DNA of 64,000 bases from Plesiocystis pacifica SIR-1 (GTDB taxonomy: Bacteria; Myxococcota_A; Polyangia; Nannocystales; Nannocystaceae): assembly GCF_000170895.1 (NCBI RefSeq), contig NZ_ABCS01000005.1, positions 117,011 to 181,010 of the forward strand. The letters are read 5' to 3'. The notes beneath the pieces were generated by a model. It saw only the letters and a list, made by a program, of their open reading frames with translations, was not told the DNA's origin and did no database searches. Below, one piece after another: positions 10,132 through 18,885 of this stretch (the stretch's first letter is position 1; each line of letters opens with the position of its first letter). Position numbers and translations under genes: made by a program.

Positions 10132-11048
10132 TCGCGCACCTCCACCCGAAGCTCACCCAGGCCCACGCGGCCGCCGGCGGGGCGCTCGAGGGCCAGCTCG
10201 ATGCGCGCCTCGGCCTTGCCGACGACGGCGTCCGGGGCCGCGTAGCGCACGCTGATCTCGCCCGCGGGGTCGACCGCGTAGCCCACGAAGCCCTCCCCGG
10301 GCGCGGCGTCGCCGAGCAACTCGCCCGGAGAGGCGCCGCGCAGCCGGGCCATGATCCGCCGGGGCGGGCCCTCGCCGCCGTCCGCCTCGGCGCCGAGGTG
10401 CAGGCTCTCGAGGGCGACGCGGACCGGCAGCTCGAGGGTCTCGCCCGCGCGCACCGAGGCCCCCGAGGGCAGCCCCGCCGGCAGCACGGCCGTGCGGATC
10501 GGCAAGGCCGCGATCGCGACCCCGGCCTGCTCCTCGCCGACGGGCCAAAAGCGTCCCTGGTAGTCGACCTCGACGCGCCACGACTGGAGCGCGCCCTCGC
10601 CCGCGTCGGGGGCCTGGACCTGCGCGAGGCGAAAGCCGTCGAGCTCGAAGCCCTGATCGCTGGCCTTGGCGAAGGCCAGGCCCGAGCGCACGCCCTCGTC
10701 AGCCAGGCACACGAGCAGGCGATCGAGGACGCCGACCAGCTGGCCGCGCTGGGCCGCCGACTCCGCCCCGTCCCCGGCCTCGCCGATGCGCAGCTCGAGC
10801 TCGACGCGACCTTCGAGGGCGAGGGTGACCCGCTCCCGCCACGCCCCGCGCTCGCCCAGGCGCGCCCGCGCGTCGTCGCCCACGACGGTCATCGGCCGCG
10901 CGTCGACGATGCGCACCCGCAGCTCGAGGGCGTCCCCCCCGAGCGCCGTCCCATCCCCGCCCGGACGCACCACCCCCGCGAGGCCGGCGACCTCGTCCAG
11001 GCGATCGGTGAGCAGCTCGGCGAGGCGAGCCTCGAAGGCGTCCAGCAT
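10128..11048 (-). CDS. 306-aa protein of the CIS operon, function unknown
   Basis: ATG at 11048 is preceded by GAGGA at a suitable spacing, and the stop overlaps the next start (GTGA). The N-terminus is helical (MLDAFEARLAELLTDRLDEV); the rest is beta-rich with no transmembrane or signal sequence. The opening helix followed by a compact alpha/beta domain is reminiscent of tail-terminator or end-cap proteins of CIS clusters, but similarity is not strong enough to name it. It separates the coiled-coil fibre-like proteins from the run of unknown giant proteins. Confidence 0.55.
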   Translation of the reverse strand: MLDAFEARLAELLTDRLDEVAGLAGVVRPGGDGTALGGDALELRVRIVDARPMTVVGDDARARLGERGAWRERVTLALEGRVELELRIGEAGDGAESAAQRGQLVGVLDRLLVCLADEGVRSGLAFAKASDQGFELDGFRLAQVQAPDAGEGALQSWRVEVDYQGRFWPVGEEQAGVAIAALPIRTAVLPAGLPSGASVRAGETLELPVRVALESLHLGAEADGGEGPPRRIMARLRGASPGELLGDAAPGEGFVGYAVDPAGEISVRYAAPDAVVGKAEARIELALERPAGGRVGLGELRVEVRE

Positions 11049-11066
11049 GGCAGCGTCCTCGGGGGG

Positions 11067-13421
11067 TCAGCGGTTGATCGGCATGGGGACCCGCGGCCGA
11101 CGAATCAGCGCCGGCCCGGCCTCGAGCTTGTTGATCCGGTTCTCGAGCCCCGAGAGGGTGTTGACGTTGCTCGCCAGCCCCGAGGCCTTCTTGTCGATCG
11201 CGGTCGTCTTGTTGGTCAGGCTCGTGAGCTTGTTGTCGACGCCCCCGCGCCAGGTCCCGAGCTTGGCCACGTTGCCCTCGAGCCCGGCGACCCGGCCCGA
11301 GAGCTCCTTGGTCGCGGCGACGTCGGCCCCGATCTTGCCCAGCTGGGTGTTGGTCGTGGTCTTCCACGCCTCGAGGGACTTGGTCGAGCTCTCGAGCCCG
11401 CTCAGGCGCTCGTCGTAGCCCTCGACCAGCTTGTTGGACTCGGCGAGCTTGGCCAGCTGCCCCTGGGCGCCGTCTTGCCAGTCGGCGAAGGCCGCCTGGT
11501 CCTTGGCGAGGTTGCCCAGCTGGCCGTCCACGGACTTGCGCCAGGCCCCGAGCTGGTTCAGCGAGGTCGTCGTCGACTTGCCGAGCTTGCTCAGGGTCGT
11601 GGTCGCCCCCTTTAGCGAGGTGTCGAGCTTGGTGACCTTGCCGTCGAGGGCCTCGATGGTGGTCGACAGGCCGTCGAAGGACTTGAGCGAGGTCTCGACG
11701 TTGCCCAGGCGAGTGGTCAGCCCGGCGAGCCCCGTGGTCGCGCTGGCGAGGCTGTCCCCGAGCGCGGCGATCGAGCTGACCGCGCCGCTGATCTCACCCG
11801 CGAGGGCGTCGCGGGCCTCGCTCGCCCCGGCGTCGGCCTTGGCCAGGTCGGCCAGGGTCGTGGCCGTCTTGCCCTTCCAGGTCTCGAGGCTGCCGACCTG
11901 GCCCTCGAGGGCGACGACCCGGCCGGCGAAGTCGGGGTCGACCGCGGGCGCGTCCCCGCCCTCGGCCATGCTCGCCATCACCCCCTCCATGGTCCCTCGC
12001 CAGGTCACCAGGGTCTCGCCCTGGGCCTCGACCTCCCCGACGCGGCCCGAGAGGTCGTCCAAGCTGGCGCCGTGGGTGCCGAGGGAGCCCTCGACCTCGC
12101 CGACGCGCCCGCTGAGCGCGCTGAAGTCCTCGAGGGAGGGCACCTTCAAGTCCGCGAGGGAGGTCTTGAGGCCGTCGATCTCGTCGAGCCTGCCGAGCTG
12201 CTCCTCGACGCCCGACAGCCGCGCGCCCAGTCCGGCGAGGGCCTCGGCGTCGAGGCTCGCGCCCCCGGGCTGGGTCAGCTTCAAGGTCGCCAGCTGGTTC
12301 TCGACGCCGCCGAGCTTGCCCTCGACGCCCGCGAGGCGCCCGTCGAGCTTGCCCAGGTTGCCGAGGGTGGTCGCCTGGGCCTCGAGCTGCCCCTCGCTCG
12401 AGCTCAGCCGCTCGCCGTAGCCCTTCAAGGTCTTGCCGTGGCCGCCGACGGTGGTCTCGAGGGTGTCGATGCGCCCGCCGAAGGCATCCATGGCCCCGAG
12501 CTTGCCCTCGAGCTCGGAGGCGAGGTGCTCGTCGATGAGCGGCCCGAGGGCGGCCTCGTCGATCTTCGCCGCGCTCGCATCCATGGCGCCGAGCTTGCCC
12601 GCGAGCTGCTCGTCGAGGAGCGACTCGAACGCGCTGCCTGCGAGCTTGTTGGCCAGCTGCTCGTCGATCATCTTGCCGAGCGCGGCCTCGTCGATGGACT
12701 CGCCCTCGCCGATGGACAGCGTCCCGACGCCGGCGATCTTGTCGCTGAGCTTGGCGATGTCGAACTCGAGGGCGCGCAGGTCGGGGATCTGGGTCCCGGC
12801 GCCGATCAGCTTGGTGCGCATGGCCTCGAGGGCCCCGAGGCGGTCGTCGATCTCGCCGATGTTCGCCTCCTCGAGCTGGTTGCGCAGGTTGATCACCGAC
12901 TCGAGGTCCTTGCCCAGCCCGCTGAACTTGCCGTCGAGCTTGCCGAACTCGTGCTCGAGGTGGGCGAACTTCTCGACGTCGAAGCGCCACTTGTCGATGT
13001 CCTTGCTGCCCCCGCGGACCTCGTCGCGCAGCCGGTGGGTCAGGTCGCGCAGGGAGTCGAAGCCCTCGCGCAGGTCGTCGACCTGCCTGCCGATCTGGTT
13101 GACCGAGCGCTCGAGGGCCTCGACCTTGCCCGCGAGCTCGTAGTCCTTGCTCCCGCCTTCGACCAGAGCGCGCGTCTTGGGGTCGAGCCAGTCGAGGCTG
13201 ACCGTACCTTTGTGCGCGTGCTCGGCCCGGGCGTAGCCGAGGGCCAGGGCGTCGTCGCGGCCCTGCACCTGGTGGATGCCGAGCTTGGCGAGCTCGCGCA
13301 CGGCCCCGACGAGGACGTTCCAGTCCTCGGCGCGCAGGGGCTCCCCGCGCTGCTTGGCGTCGAGGTCCGCGAGCGCGCTGGTGATCTCGTCGATGCGTTC
13401 GAGGCTGGTCGCTTGGGACAT
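11067..13421 (-). CDS. 784-aa coiled-coil, fibre-like CIS protein
   Basis: ATG at 13421. The N-terminal about 70 residues hold a module DWN.LVGAVRELAKLGIHQ followed by AEHAHKG, which is also present in the neighbouring 313-aa protein. After that comes nearly continuous heptad sequence with recurring blocks of the type L..W...V...L..L and G..LS.R...VE..L...G, ending in a short basic tail. This is the appearance of a trimeric phage tail fibre or whisker, or of a helical tape measure. Its place just after the baseplate genes fits a fibre. No enzyme domain is seen. Assignment as fibre is inference from coiled-coil content and position. Confidence 0.6.
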   Translation of the reverse strand: MSQATSLERIDEITSALADLDAKQRGEPLRAEDWNVLVGAVRELAKLGIHQVQGRDDALALGYARAEHAHKGTVSLDWLDPKTRALVEGGSKDYELAGKVEALERSVNQIGRQVDDLREGFDSLRDLTHRLRDEVRGGSKDIDKWRFDVEKFAHLEHEFGKLDGKFSGLGKDLESVINLRNQLEEANIGEIDDRLGALEAMRTKLIGAGTQIPDLRALEFDIAKLSDKIAGVGTLSIGEGESIDEAALGKMIDEQLANKLAGSAFESLLDEQLAGKLGAMDASAAKIDEAALGPLIDEHLASELEGKLGAMDAFGGRIDTLETTVGGHGKTLKGYGERLSSSEGQLEAQATTLGNLGKLDGRLAGVEGKLGGVENQLATLKLTQPGGASLDAEALAGLGARLSGVEEQLGRLDEIDGLKTSLADLKVPSLEDFSALSGRVGEVEGSLGTHGASLDDLSGRVGEVEAQGETLVTWRGTMEGVMASMAEGGDAPAVDPDFAGRVVALEGQVGSLETWKGKTATTLADLAKADAGASEARDALAGEISGAVSSIAALGDSLASATTGLAGLTTRLGNVETSLKSFDGLSTTIEALDGKVTKLDTSLKGATTTLSKLGKSTTTSLNQLGAWRKSVDGQLGNLAKDQAAFADWQDGAQGQLAKLAESNKLVEGYDERLSGLESSTKSLEAWKTTTNTQLGKIGADVAATKELSGRVAGLEGNVAKLGTWRGGVDNKLTSLTNKTTAIDKKASGLASNVNTLSGLENRINKLEAGPALIRRPRVPMPINR

Positions 13422-13428
13422 CGCGGGC

Positions 13429-14370
13429 TCACTTTCGGTTGGCGAACATCATCGCCAGGTTCGACATCGACTTGACCTGGTCGATGCGCTTGTGGGTCTC
13501 GAGCTCGCGCTTGTAGTCCGTGGCGGGGACCAGGGTGCGCATCTCGTGGACGACCTGGAGGGCCTCGGCGAACTCGGCCTTGGCCATGACCTCGTCGTCC
13601 GCGCTGGCCACGAGGTCGGCGTGCAGCTTCTCGCCAGCGCGCTTGAGCTCGCGGGTGTAGAGGTCGGGGCGCGAGTTGGCCACGCCCCCGAGGTTCTCCA
13701 GGGTCTTGCGGACCTTCTCGCGGACCGCGGGCTCGACCTCGGGGATCTGGTCGAGGGCGCGCTGGGTCTGGGCGTCCAGGGCGAGCTGCTGCATCTGGCG
13801 CTGGAGCTGGACCACGGTCTTGCCGAACACGTCGAAGAAGCGCTCGAGGTTGGCCTGGAGCTCGTCGAGCTTCTCGACCAGCTCGGGGTGGTCGTGGCCG
13901 ATCGGGCTGACCTTTTGGGACAGGTCGGCCGTCGACTTGGCGACGTCGGCGACGGTCCCGGCCAGGCTGTTCCAGTCGCCGGCGAACACCGGCTGGCCCG
14001 GGATCTTGTTGGCCTGGCTGCGCGCCTCGCCCTCGAGCTCGTCGAGGCGGCCGCGCTCGGGCCCGAGGTCGGCCTCGGGGGTGTCGCGGATCTGGGTGTC
14101 CGTGAAGATGTCCGTGGGCACGTGGATCGGCACGTAGGTCGGGCGATCCGGGAGCACGCGGAAGGGGCGATCGATGATCGTGTGGATCAGGTTGGGGTGG
14201 CGGACCTTGATCCGCCAGCGCCCCGGGTCGAGGTCGCGGACGCGCAGGCTGCCGTCGAGGAAGGGCTTGACCTGCTTGACGACCTTGCCGGTCCCCTCGT
14301 TGATGAGCTCGACGTTGAGGTCGCGGTTGATGGCCGCTTTGGTGTTGAACTGGAAGTTGACGTACTTCAT
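13429..14370 (-). CDS. 313-aa tail protein: beta-sandwich head plus coiled coil
   Basis: ATG at 14370 follows a strong GAGGAG. Residues 1-about 90 look like a small beta-sandwich of the transthyretin/CNA-B type (LDGSLRVRDLDPGRWRIKV), then a linker, then the module GDWNSLAGTVADVAK with GHDHPEL, then about 130 residues of coiled coil. The DWN...H.H module is shared with the 784-aa protein just downstream, so the two probably bind a common partner or each other. Most likely a fibre-attachment or collar protein of the CIS baseplate; this is inferred from architecture and neighbours. Confidence 0.55.
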   Translation of the reverse strand: MKYVNFQFNTKAAINRDLNVELINEGTGKVVKQVKPFLDGSLRVRDLDPGRWRIKVRHPNLIHTIIDRPFRVLPDRPTYVPIHVPTDIFTDTQIRDTPEADLGPERGRLDELEGEARSQANKIPGQPVFAGDWNSLAGTVADVAKSTADLSQKVSPIGHDHPELVEKLDELQANLERFFDVFGKTVVQLQRQMQQLALDAQTQRALDQIPEVEPAVREKVRKTLENLGGVANSRPDLYTRELKRAGEKLHADLVASADDEVMAKAEFAEALQVVHEMRTLVPATDYKRELETHKRIDQVKSMSNLAMMFANRK

Positions 14371-14381
14371 GGTCGGGCTCC

Positions 14382-14951
14382 TCAGGCGCTGGGTCCGTAG
14401 GGGAAGCTGATCTCCCAGTAGAGCGCGATCTCGTGCTTCCGGCCCTTGTCGAAGGGTTCGAAGATCACGCGGTTGTAGACGCGGGCCAAGCTGAGCTTGT
14501 CCTCGGCGAGCACGCCGAGGGCGGCCTCGGACACGCGCACGCTCTCGACCTCGGGGTCGGGGCTCACGCCCACGCCCGGGGGGATCAGCGTGCGCAGCGA
14601 GACCCGAATTCGATACTCCTCGGGCAGGGCCTCGACCTCGAACTCCTCGGGGTCGAGGCTCGTGACCGCGGCCTCGATCAGCGCGACGCCGCCGGGGGTC
14701 GTGGTCCGCAGGCCCGCGCGCTCGTAGGGCGGGGTGTTGGGCTCCTCGCCCACGCCGAGGGCGACGCCGTCGAGGGCGGCGCTCGCCGCCCCCGTGAACA
14801 GATCGGCGAGCAGCTGCGCCCCCGAGCGGAGCACGGTGTTGCTGGCCGCGCGGCGCAGCAAGGTCGGCCCCCCGGGCTCGCGCAGCTCGAGCCGAAGGCG
14901 GCCGCTGGGAGGGGGCAGGTGGTGCGAAGGGTTGAGCTTGGCCGAGTGCAT
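14382..14951 (-). CDS. 189-aa CIS operon protein, function unknown
   Basis: The frame stays open well upstream, but the ATG at 14951 has an excellent AGGAGG four bases ahead and begins right after the stop of the previous gene (14959), so it is the start. The product is a soluble alpha/beta protein: a short helical opening, a central region rich in acidic turns, and a beta-rich C-terminus ending in EIALYWEISFPYGPSA. No known motif. It lies between the gpI-like baseplate gene and the 313-aa tail protein, where CIS and phage clusters usually encode baseplate periphery or fibre-connector proteins. Confidence 0.6.
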   Translation of the reverse strand: MHSAKLNPSHHLPPPSGRLRLELREPGGPTLLRRAASNTVLRSGAQLLADLFTGAASAALDGVALGVGEEPNTPPYERAGLRTTTPGGVALIEAAVTSLDPEEFEVEALPEEYRIRVSLRTLIPPGVGVSPDPEVESVRVSEAALGVLAEDKLSLARVYNRVIFEPFDKGRKHEIALYWEISFPYGPSA

Positions 14952-14958
14952 GGTCCTC

Positions 14959-16278
14959 CTACTCGAAGCGCGCGCCGTCCTTGGCGGTGGTGTCGAACAG
15001 CGCACCGAGTGCGTCGAGGCGCGACTCCTGCTCGCTGACTTCGATGCCCTGATCCGGGCGCAAGATCGTGACGCGGTCGTGGCACGGGCTGGTCTCGCGC
15101 AGCGTCTGGGCGCGCAGCCGACCGTCGACCCCGGCGGCGCGCAGCAGCGCGACGGTCCCGGCGAGCAGCTCGTGGAGGCGCTCGCGGTCGCGCTTGGGGT
15201 GGGCCCGCGCCCCGGCCTCGTGGCGCTCCCCCGCGTCCCCGAGCTCGACGTCGAAGCGCGCCGGCCGACGCTCGTACCACCACAGGTCCAGAGCCACGGC
15301 GGGGTCTTGAAAGAACAGCGCCTGGCCGAAGCTCGCCTCCCCGGGGCCGGCCTGCGTCGGCGAGGCCGCGAACCGGGCCTGGCGGACCTCCGGGCGCGCG
15401 AGGGAGTAGACGGCCTGGTCAAAGCCCGGCTCGTCGAAGCGACCGATGGGCACGAACCACAGCGGGTTGGCGCCGCGCTCGAGGCGGATCGGCGCCGGGG
15501 TGTCGAGGACCTCGAGGGGCAGGCCAGACGCGCCCCGGAGCGCGCCCTCGGGGTCGAAGCCTCGCCCGGTCATCAGGCGCTCGCTGACGTCGACACCGTC
15601 GAGCTCGGCGCGCAGCCGGTCGGGGCCCTCGCCGTCCGCGGCGGGGTCGACGATGAGCCGGAGCACGGCGCCCGCGGGCACGCGCCCGGTCCAGCTGACC
15701 ACGTCGCCGTTGGCGAGGTTGATCAAGGTGGGCATCACGCTGCGCCGGCGGGTCAGCCCACAGATCGCGCCCTCGAGGGAGCTGGGCTCGAGGCCCCGGT
15801 GCTCGAGCACGACCTGGTCGAGGGGCGCGAGCAGGCCCGAGCGCGCCCGCAGCTCGGCCGAGACGCAGCGCTGGCGGGGGAACTCCACGAGCCGCAGCCG
15901 CGCCTGGCCGCGCTCGCGGATCGGCCGGCGCAGCAGGGCGTCGTCCGCCGCCCGCAAGATCCGATCGAGCACCTCGCCGAGCACCTCCGGCGTCACCGCG
16001 CCCCGCAAGCGCGCGGCGATGGTCGCCTTGAGGCGCTCGCGGTAGAGGTCGTCGGGCTCCCAGGGCAGCGCGGCGATCTCGAACAGCGCGCCGAGCTTCT
16101 CGAGGTCGCGGCGGTCGAAGGCCGTGTCGATCCAGTGCGAGCGCTGGACCCGGTCCATGTCCTCGTCAAAGGTCTCGAGCCACAGCGAGGTCAGCGAGAG
16201 CAGCTCGTGCAGCCGGCTCCCGGACTCGATGCGCCACGGCGGCGGCAGGCGCTCGAGCATGGCGTCGAGGCGGCTCAC
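14959..16278 (-). CDS. Phage tail protein gpI-like baseplate wedge component
   Basis: GTG start at 16278 overlaps the baseplate J stop (GTGA). The N-terminal 150 residues (RLHELLSLTSLWLETFDEDM, then FDRRDLEKLGALFEIAALPW, then a helix rich in Arg before the VTPEVLGEVLDRIL stretch) look like the tail protein I/Afp12-type proteins that follow baseplate J. The C-terminal 250 residues are beta-rich and cluster-specific. 439 aa is longer than phage gpI, as is usual for CIS versions. Gene order gp25-J-I supports the call; sequence similarity alone is moderate. Confidence 0.6.
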   Translation of the reverse strand: MSRLDAMLERLPPPWRIESGSRLHELLSLTSLWLETFDEDMDRVQRSHWIDTAFDRRDLEKLGALFEIAALPWEPDDLYRERLKATIAARLRGAVTPEVLGEVLDRILRAADDALLRRPIRERGQARLRLVEFPRQRCVSAELRARSGLLAPLDQVVLEHRGLEPSSLEGAICGLTRRRSVMPTLINLANGDVVSWTGRVPAGAVLRLIVDPAADGEGPDRLRAELDGVDVSERLMTGRGFDPEGALRGASGLPLEVLDTPAPIRLERGANPLWFVPIGRFDEPGFDQAVYSLARPEVRQARFAASPTQAGPGEASFGQALFFQDPAVALDLWWYERRPARFDVELGDAGERHEAGARAHPKRDRERLHELLAGTVALLRAAGVDGRLRAQTLRETSPCHDRVTILRPDQGIEVSEQESRLDALGALFDTTAKDGARFE

Positions 16279-18014
16279 TGGGTCAGCACCTCCAGCGTGA
16301 GCGCGTCGAGGGAGAAGCTGGCGTCGCCGGGCACCACGGTGCTGCCGCCCGCGACCAGCCGGGTCGAGACGCCGCTCTCGCTGTCGAGCTGCAAGACCGT
16401 GGCCTCGCTGACCAGGACCCAGCGCGGGTGGCTCTCGCCCTCGGTGTCGCGCAGGGCGTCGAGGACGTCGAGGAAGGCCAGGGTCTCGCCGGGGCCGAGG
16501 CCCGCGAGCATGGCCTCGAGGCGCGCGCGCAGCTCGGCCTCGACGGTCGAGGACTGCCCGCCCGGGGGCAGGGGCGCGACGGACACGTGGGCGTGGACCG
16601 AGATCACGGAGGCCGCGGACGCGTCGGCGAGTGCTTCGAAGGCGTGCTGGGCGAACTGGACCGCCGCCTTGGGGCTGCGATCCCCGGGCACGGAGAAGCT
16701 CGCGCCCGCCACGGCCTGGCCGTCGGCGACGATGTCGAGCTCGGCGTCGACGATGCGCGGGTCCTCGAGCGTCGCGGTGATCAGCGCGCTGCGCCGGAGC
16801 GTCGAGCCCGGCCCGAGGCGGCCGACCAGGCTCTCGAGGCGCCGGCGGACCTCGGCCTCGAGCTCGTCGAGGCTGCCGTACTCGAGCTTGCTGCCCGCGA
16901 GGGTCAGGCGCGCGCCCAGGTCGAGGTTCAGGGGCTGGGCGTAGCCGTGGCTGACGTGGATGCCCGCCGGGCGCAGGCCGTCGATGGTCCGCGCGACCAC
17001 GGCCCGGTTGCGCGGCGTGTCCTCGCTCAGGGCCACGTCCACGCGCAGCATCCCGGGCATCGGGACCGGCGAGTCGGGGCCCTCGCGGTACTCGCCAAAG
17101 GACACGCCCGAGACGAAGGGCAGGCCCTCGAGGCCCGAGCGCAGCGCGTCGAGGGTGCCCTTGCCGGCGGCGTGGATCGCCCGCCGAGCCCGCGACGCGA
17201 GCTGGTCGTCGCCCTCGGCCTCGCTCGCGCGGCTGGTCCCGGCCTCGTTGCTGACCCGGTCGACCCCGGCGATGGCCCGCTCGATGACCACTAGGGCGCC
17301 CGGCTCGGCCAGCGCCGTGCCCTTGGACTCGCCGTGGACCCAGACCTCGACGGTCGACTGGGTCGGCTGCATGCGCGCGTCGTCGGTGGTCAGGTAGCGG
17401 GCCCCCCCGCCGTCGGTGACGGCGGTCCCGGCGGGGATGAAGATCGCCCCCGCCGCGCCCTGGCGCCGGGTAAAGCGGACCTTGCCCACGGGGTGCCCCT
17501 TTTCGATCCGCCGGGTGTCGACGAGCGCGGACACCCGGTCCAGGCTGCGCCCCGTCGAGGTCTCGACGAAGGCCGACTCGTAGACGCGCTGGAGCTGGAC
17601 GTACTGCGTGGCCATCTCCCGGGCGATGGTCTCGAGCATGGTCCGGGCGACGCTGCCGACCTGGACGTCGGTGATCGGCGTCGGCCCCATGCGCCGCGGG
17701 TAGTAGTTGACCGTGACCGAGCTGCCCGCGATGGGGCGCGGCGCCCGGGGCCGCAGCTGCACGCCGACGTAGGCGTCGGGGTCGTCGTCCGCGGCGACCA
17801 GGGCGAACTCCCGCTCGGTCCAGCGGTAGTCCGCGGGGCCGTGCTTGCCCTCGACCTTGCCCGCGAGGTAGCTGACCCGACGCACCGGCCCGGCGTGGAA
17901 GGTGAGCCGGTCCATGTCCGCGCCGGCGACGTGGACCTCGTTGGCGACCCCGCCGGTCAGCTGGGTCAACAGGTCACGGACGATGTCCTCGTAGCTGCGA
18001 TCGTCGAACTTCAT
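16275..18014 (-). CDS. Baseplate J-like protein (gp47/gp6 family)
   Basis: 579 aa, within the family range. ATG at 18014 overlaps the gp25 stop as ATGA. The middle of the protein shows the baseplate J signature: a helix ending GRSLDRVSALVDTRR, then GKVRFTRRQGAAGAIFIPAG, a TAVTDGG..Y.TTDDA strand pair, then the VIERAIAGVDRVSNEAGT region and the helix DDQLASRARRAIHAAGKGT. It forms the wedge of the contractile-tail baseplate that surrounds the spike. Its position between gp25 and the gpI-like gene matches phages such as P2 and known CIS clusters. Confidence 0.88.
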   Translation of the reverse strand: MKFDDRSYEDIVRDLLTQLTGGVANEVHVAGADMDRLTFHAGPVRRVSYLAGKVEGKHGPADYRWTEREFALVAADDDPDAYVGVQLRPRAPRPIAGSSVTVNYYPRRMGPTPITDVQVGSVARTMLETIAREMATQYVQLQRVYESAFVETSTGRSLDRVSALVDTRRIEKGHPVGKVRFTRRQGAAGAIFIPAGTAVTDGGGARYLTTDDARMQPTQSTVEVWVHGESKGTALAEPGALVVIERAIAGVDRVSNEAGTSRASEAEGDDQLASRARRAIHAAGKGTLDALRSGLEGLPFVSGVSFGEYREGPDSPVPMPGMLRVDVALSEDTPRNRAVVARTIDGLRPAGIHVSHGYAQPLNLDLGARLTLAGSKLEYGSLDELEAEVRRRLESLVGRLGPGSTLRRSALITATLEDPRIVDAELDIVADGQAVAGASFSVPGDRSPKAAVQFAQHAFEALADASAASVISVHAHVSVAPLPPGGQSSTVEAELRARLEAMLAGLGPGETLAFLDVLDALRDTEGESHPRWVLVSEATVLQLDSESGVSTRLVAGGSTVVPGDASFSLDALTLEVLTQ

Positions 18015-18475
18015 TGTAGTGCGACCTCCAGATCGAGGGCGACCGCCGGCTCATCTTCAGCCCCGACGGGCCGGACCTCGGCGTGGACGTGGACGATGCC
18101 AGCGTCGAGGGCGTCGGGGCTGACCTCCACGGCCAGGACCTCGGCGACCCGGGGCTCTTGGAGCAGGGTCTCGAGCACCCGCGCGCGCAACAGCAGGCGG
18201 TTGCGGCGGTTGTTCTCCCGACCGATGAGCTCGTGGATGCGGCTGCCGTAGCCCGCGTGACCCAGGGCCTCGAGGCTGCCGCGCGGAGTCAGCAGGCGCA
18301 GGACCAGGGCCTGGCGCAGGGCGTCGATGCCCCCGGCCGCGCCGAGATCCAAGCCGAGCTCACGGCCGCGATCGTCCTCGCGCGGGCGCAGCTCGAGGTC
18401 GAAGGTCGACCAGCTGTCGCCAGCGAAGAAGGGGGCCACCAAGAGGTCGCGTCCGAGGTGTTCGAGCTCCGCCAT
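18011..18475 (-). CDS. GPW/gp25 family baseplate protein
   Basis: 154 aa, a typical gp25 size. ATG at 18475 follows AGGA. Key features are the DALRQALVLRLLTPRGSLEA helix and the motif LGHAGYGSRIHELIG, which matches the gp25 pattern of a short turn around G.YG..I..L.G, followed by a helix rich in Arg/Leu. gp25 staples the inner baseplate to the sheath and starts sheath assembly. It is followed by baseplate J in an ATGA overlap and preceded by the PAAR tip, the classical order. Confidence 0.85.
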   Translation of the reverse strand: MAELEHLGRDLLVAPFFAGDSWSTFDLELRPREDDRGRELGLDLGAAGGIDALRQALVLRLLTPRGSLEALGHAGYGSRIHELIGRENNRRNRLLLRARVLETLLQEPRVAEVLAVEVSPDALDAGIVHVHAEVRPVGAEDEPAVALDLEVALQ

Positions 18476-18483
18476 GGTCCTGC

Positions 18484-18885
18484 TCAGCCTCCCACCAGCA
18501 CGCTTCCCCCCGCGACGATCGTGCCCACCGGGGCGTCCGCGGGGTCGTTGCAGGTCTCGACGGTGTCGCCCGCGCGGGCGGCCGCCTTGCCGGCGATCAT
18601 CACCGTCCCGCTCCCGACGGTGACCGTGCCCTGGTCCGCGGGCGGGCTCTGGAACGAGGTCCCCGGCGGGGTCGCGACGTGGGCCGGCGAATTGTCGGCG
18701 ATCGAGTCGACGGTGGCCGCCGGCTTGCCGCCGACCTCGACCGTGGTCGCCAGCGCGCTCGCCAGCTTGCCCGTGAAGGGGTGCGGCAGCGGCGTGGGCA
18801 CGGGCCCCGCGGCGCTCGGCACCATCACGATGTGGGTGTCCACGGCGATCACCTGGTCGTCTTGCTTGGCCAGCGGCGCGCCCAT
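18484..18885 (-). CDS. PAAR-like spike-tip protein
   Basis: 133 aa from ATG at 18885, which shares one base with the stop of the spike gene (TGATG). The sequence is Gly/Pro/Val-rich with repeated short strands: DTHIVMVPSAAGPVP, HPFTGKLASALATTVEVGG, KAAARAGDTVETC and a C-terminal GTIVAGGSVLVGG. This fits the PAAR-fold cone that sharpens the tip of contractile injection machines. It is cysteine-poor and small, with no C-terminal toxin extension. Directly follows the gpV-like spike gene. Confidence 0.8.
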   Translation of the reverse strand: MGAPLAKQDDQVIAVDTHIVMVPSAAGPVPTPLPHPFTGKLASALATTVEVGGKPAATVDSIADNSPAHVATPPGTSFQSPPADQGTVTVGSGTVMIAGKAAARAGDTVETCNDPADAPVGTIVAGGSVLVGG

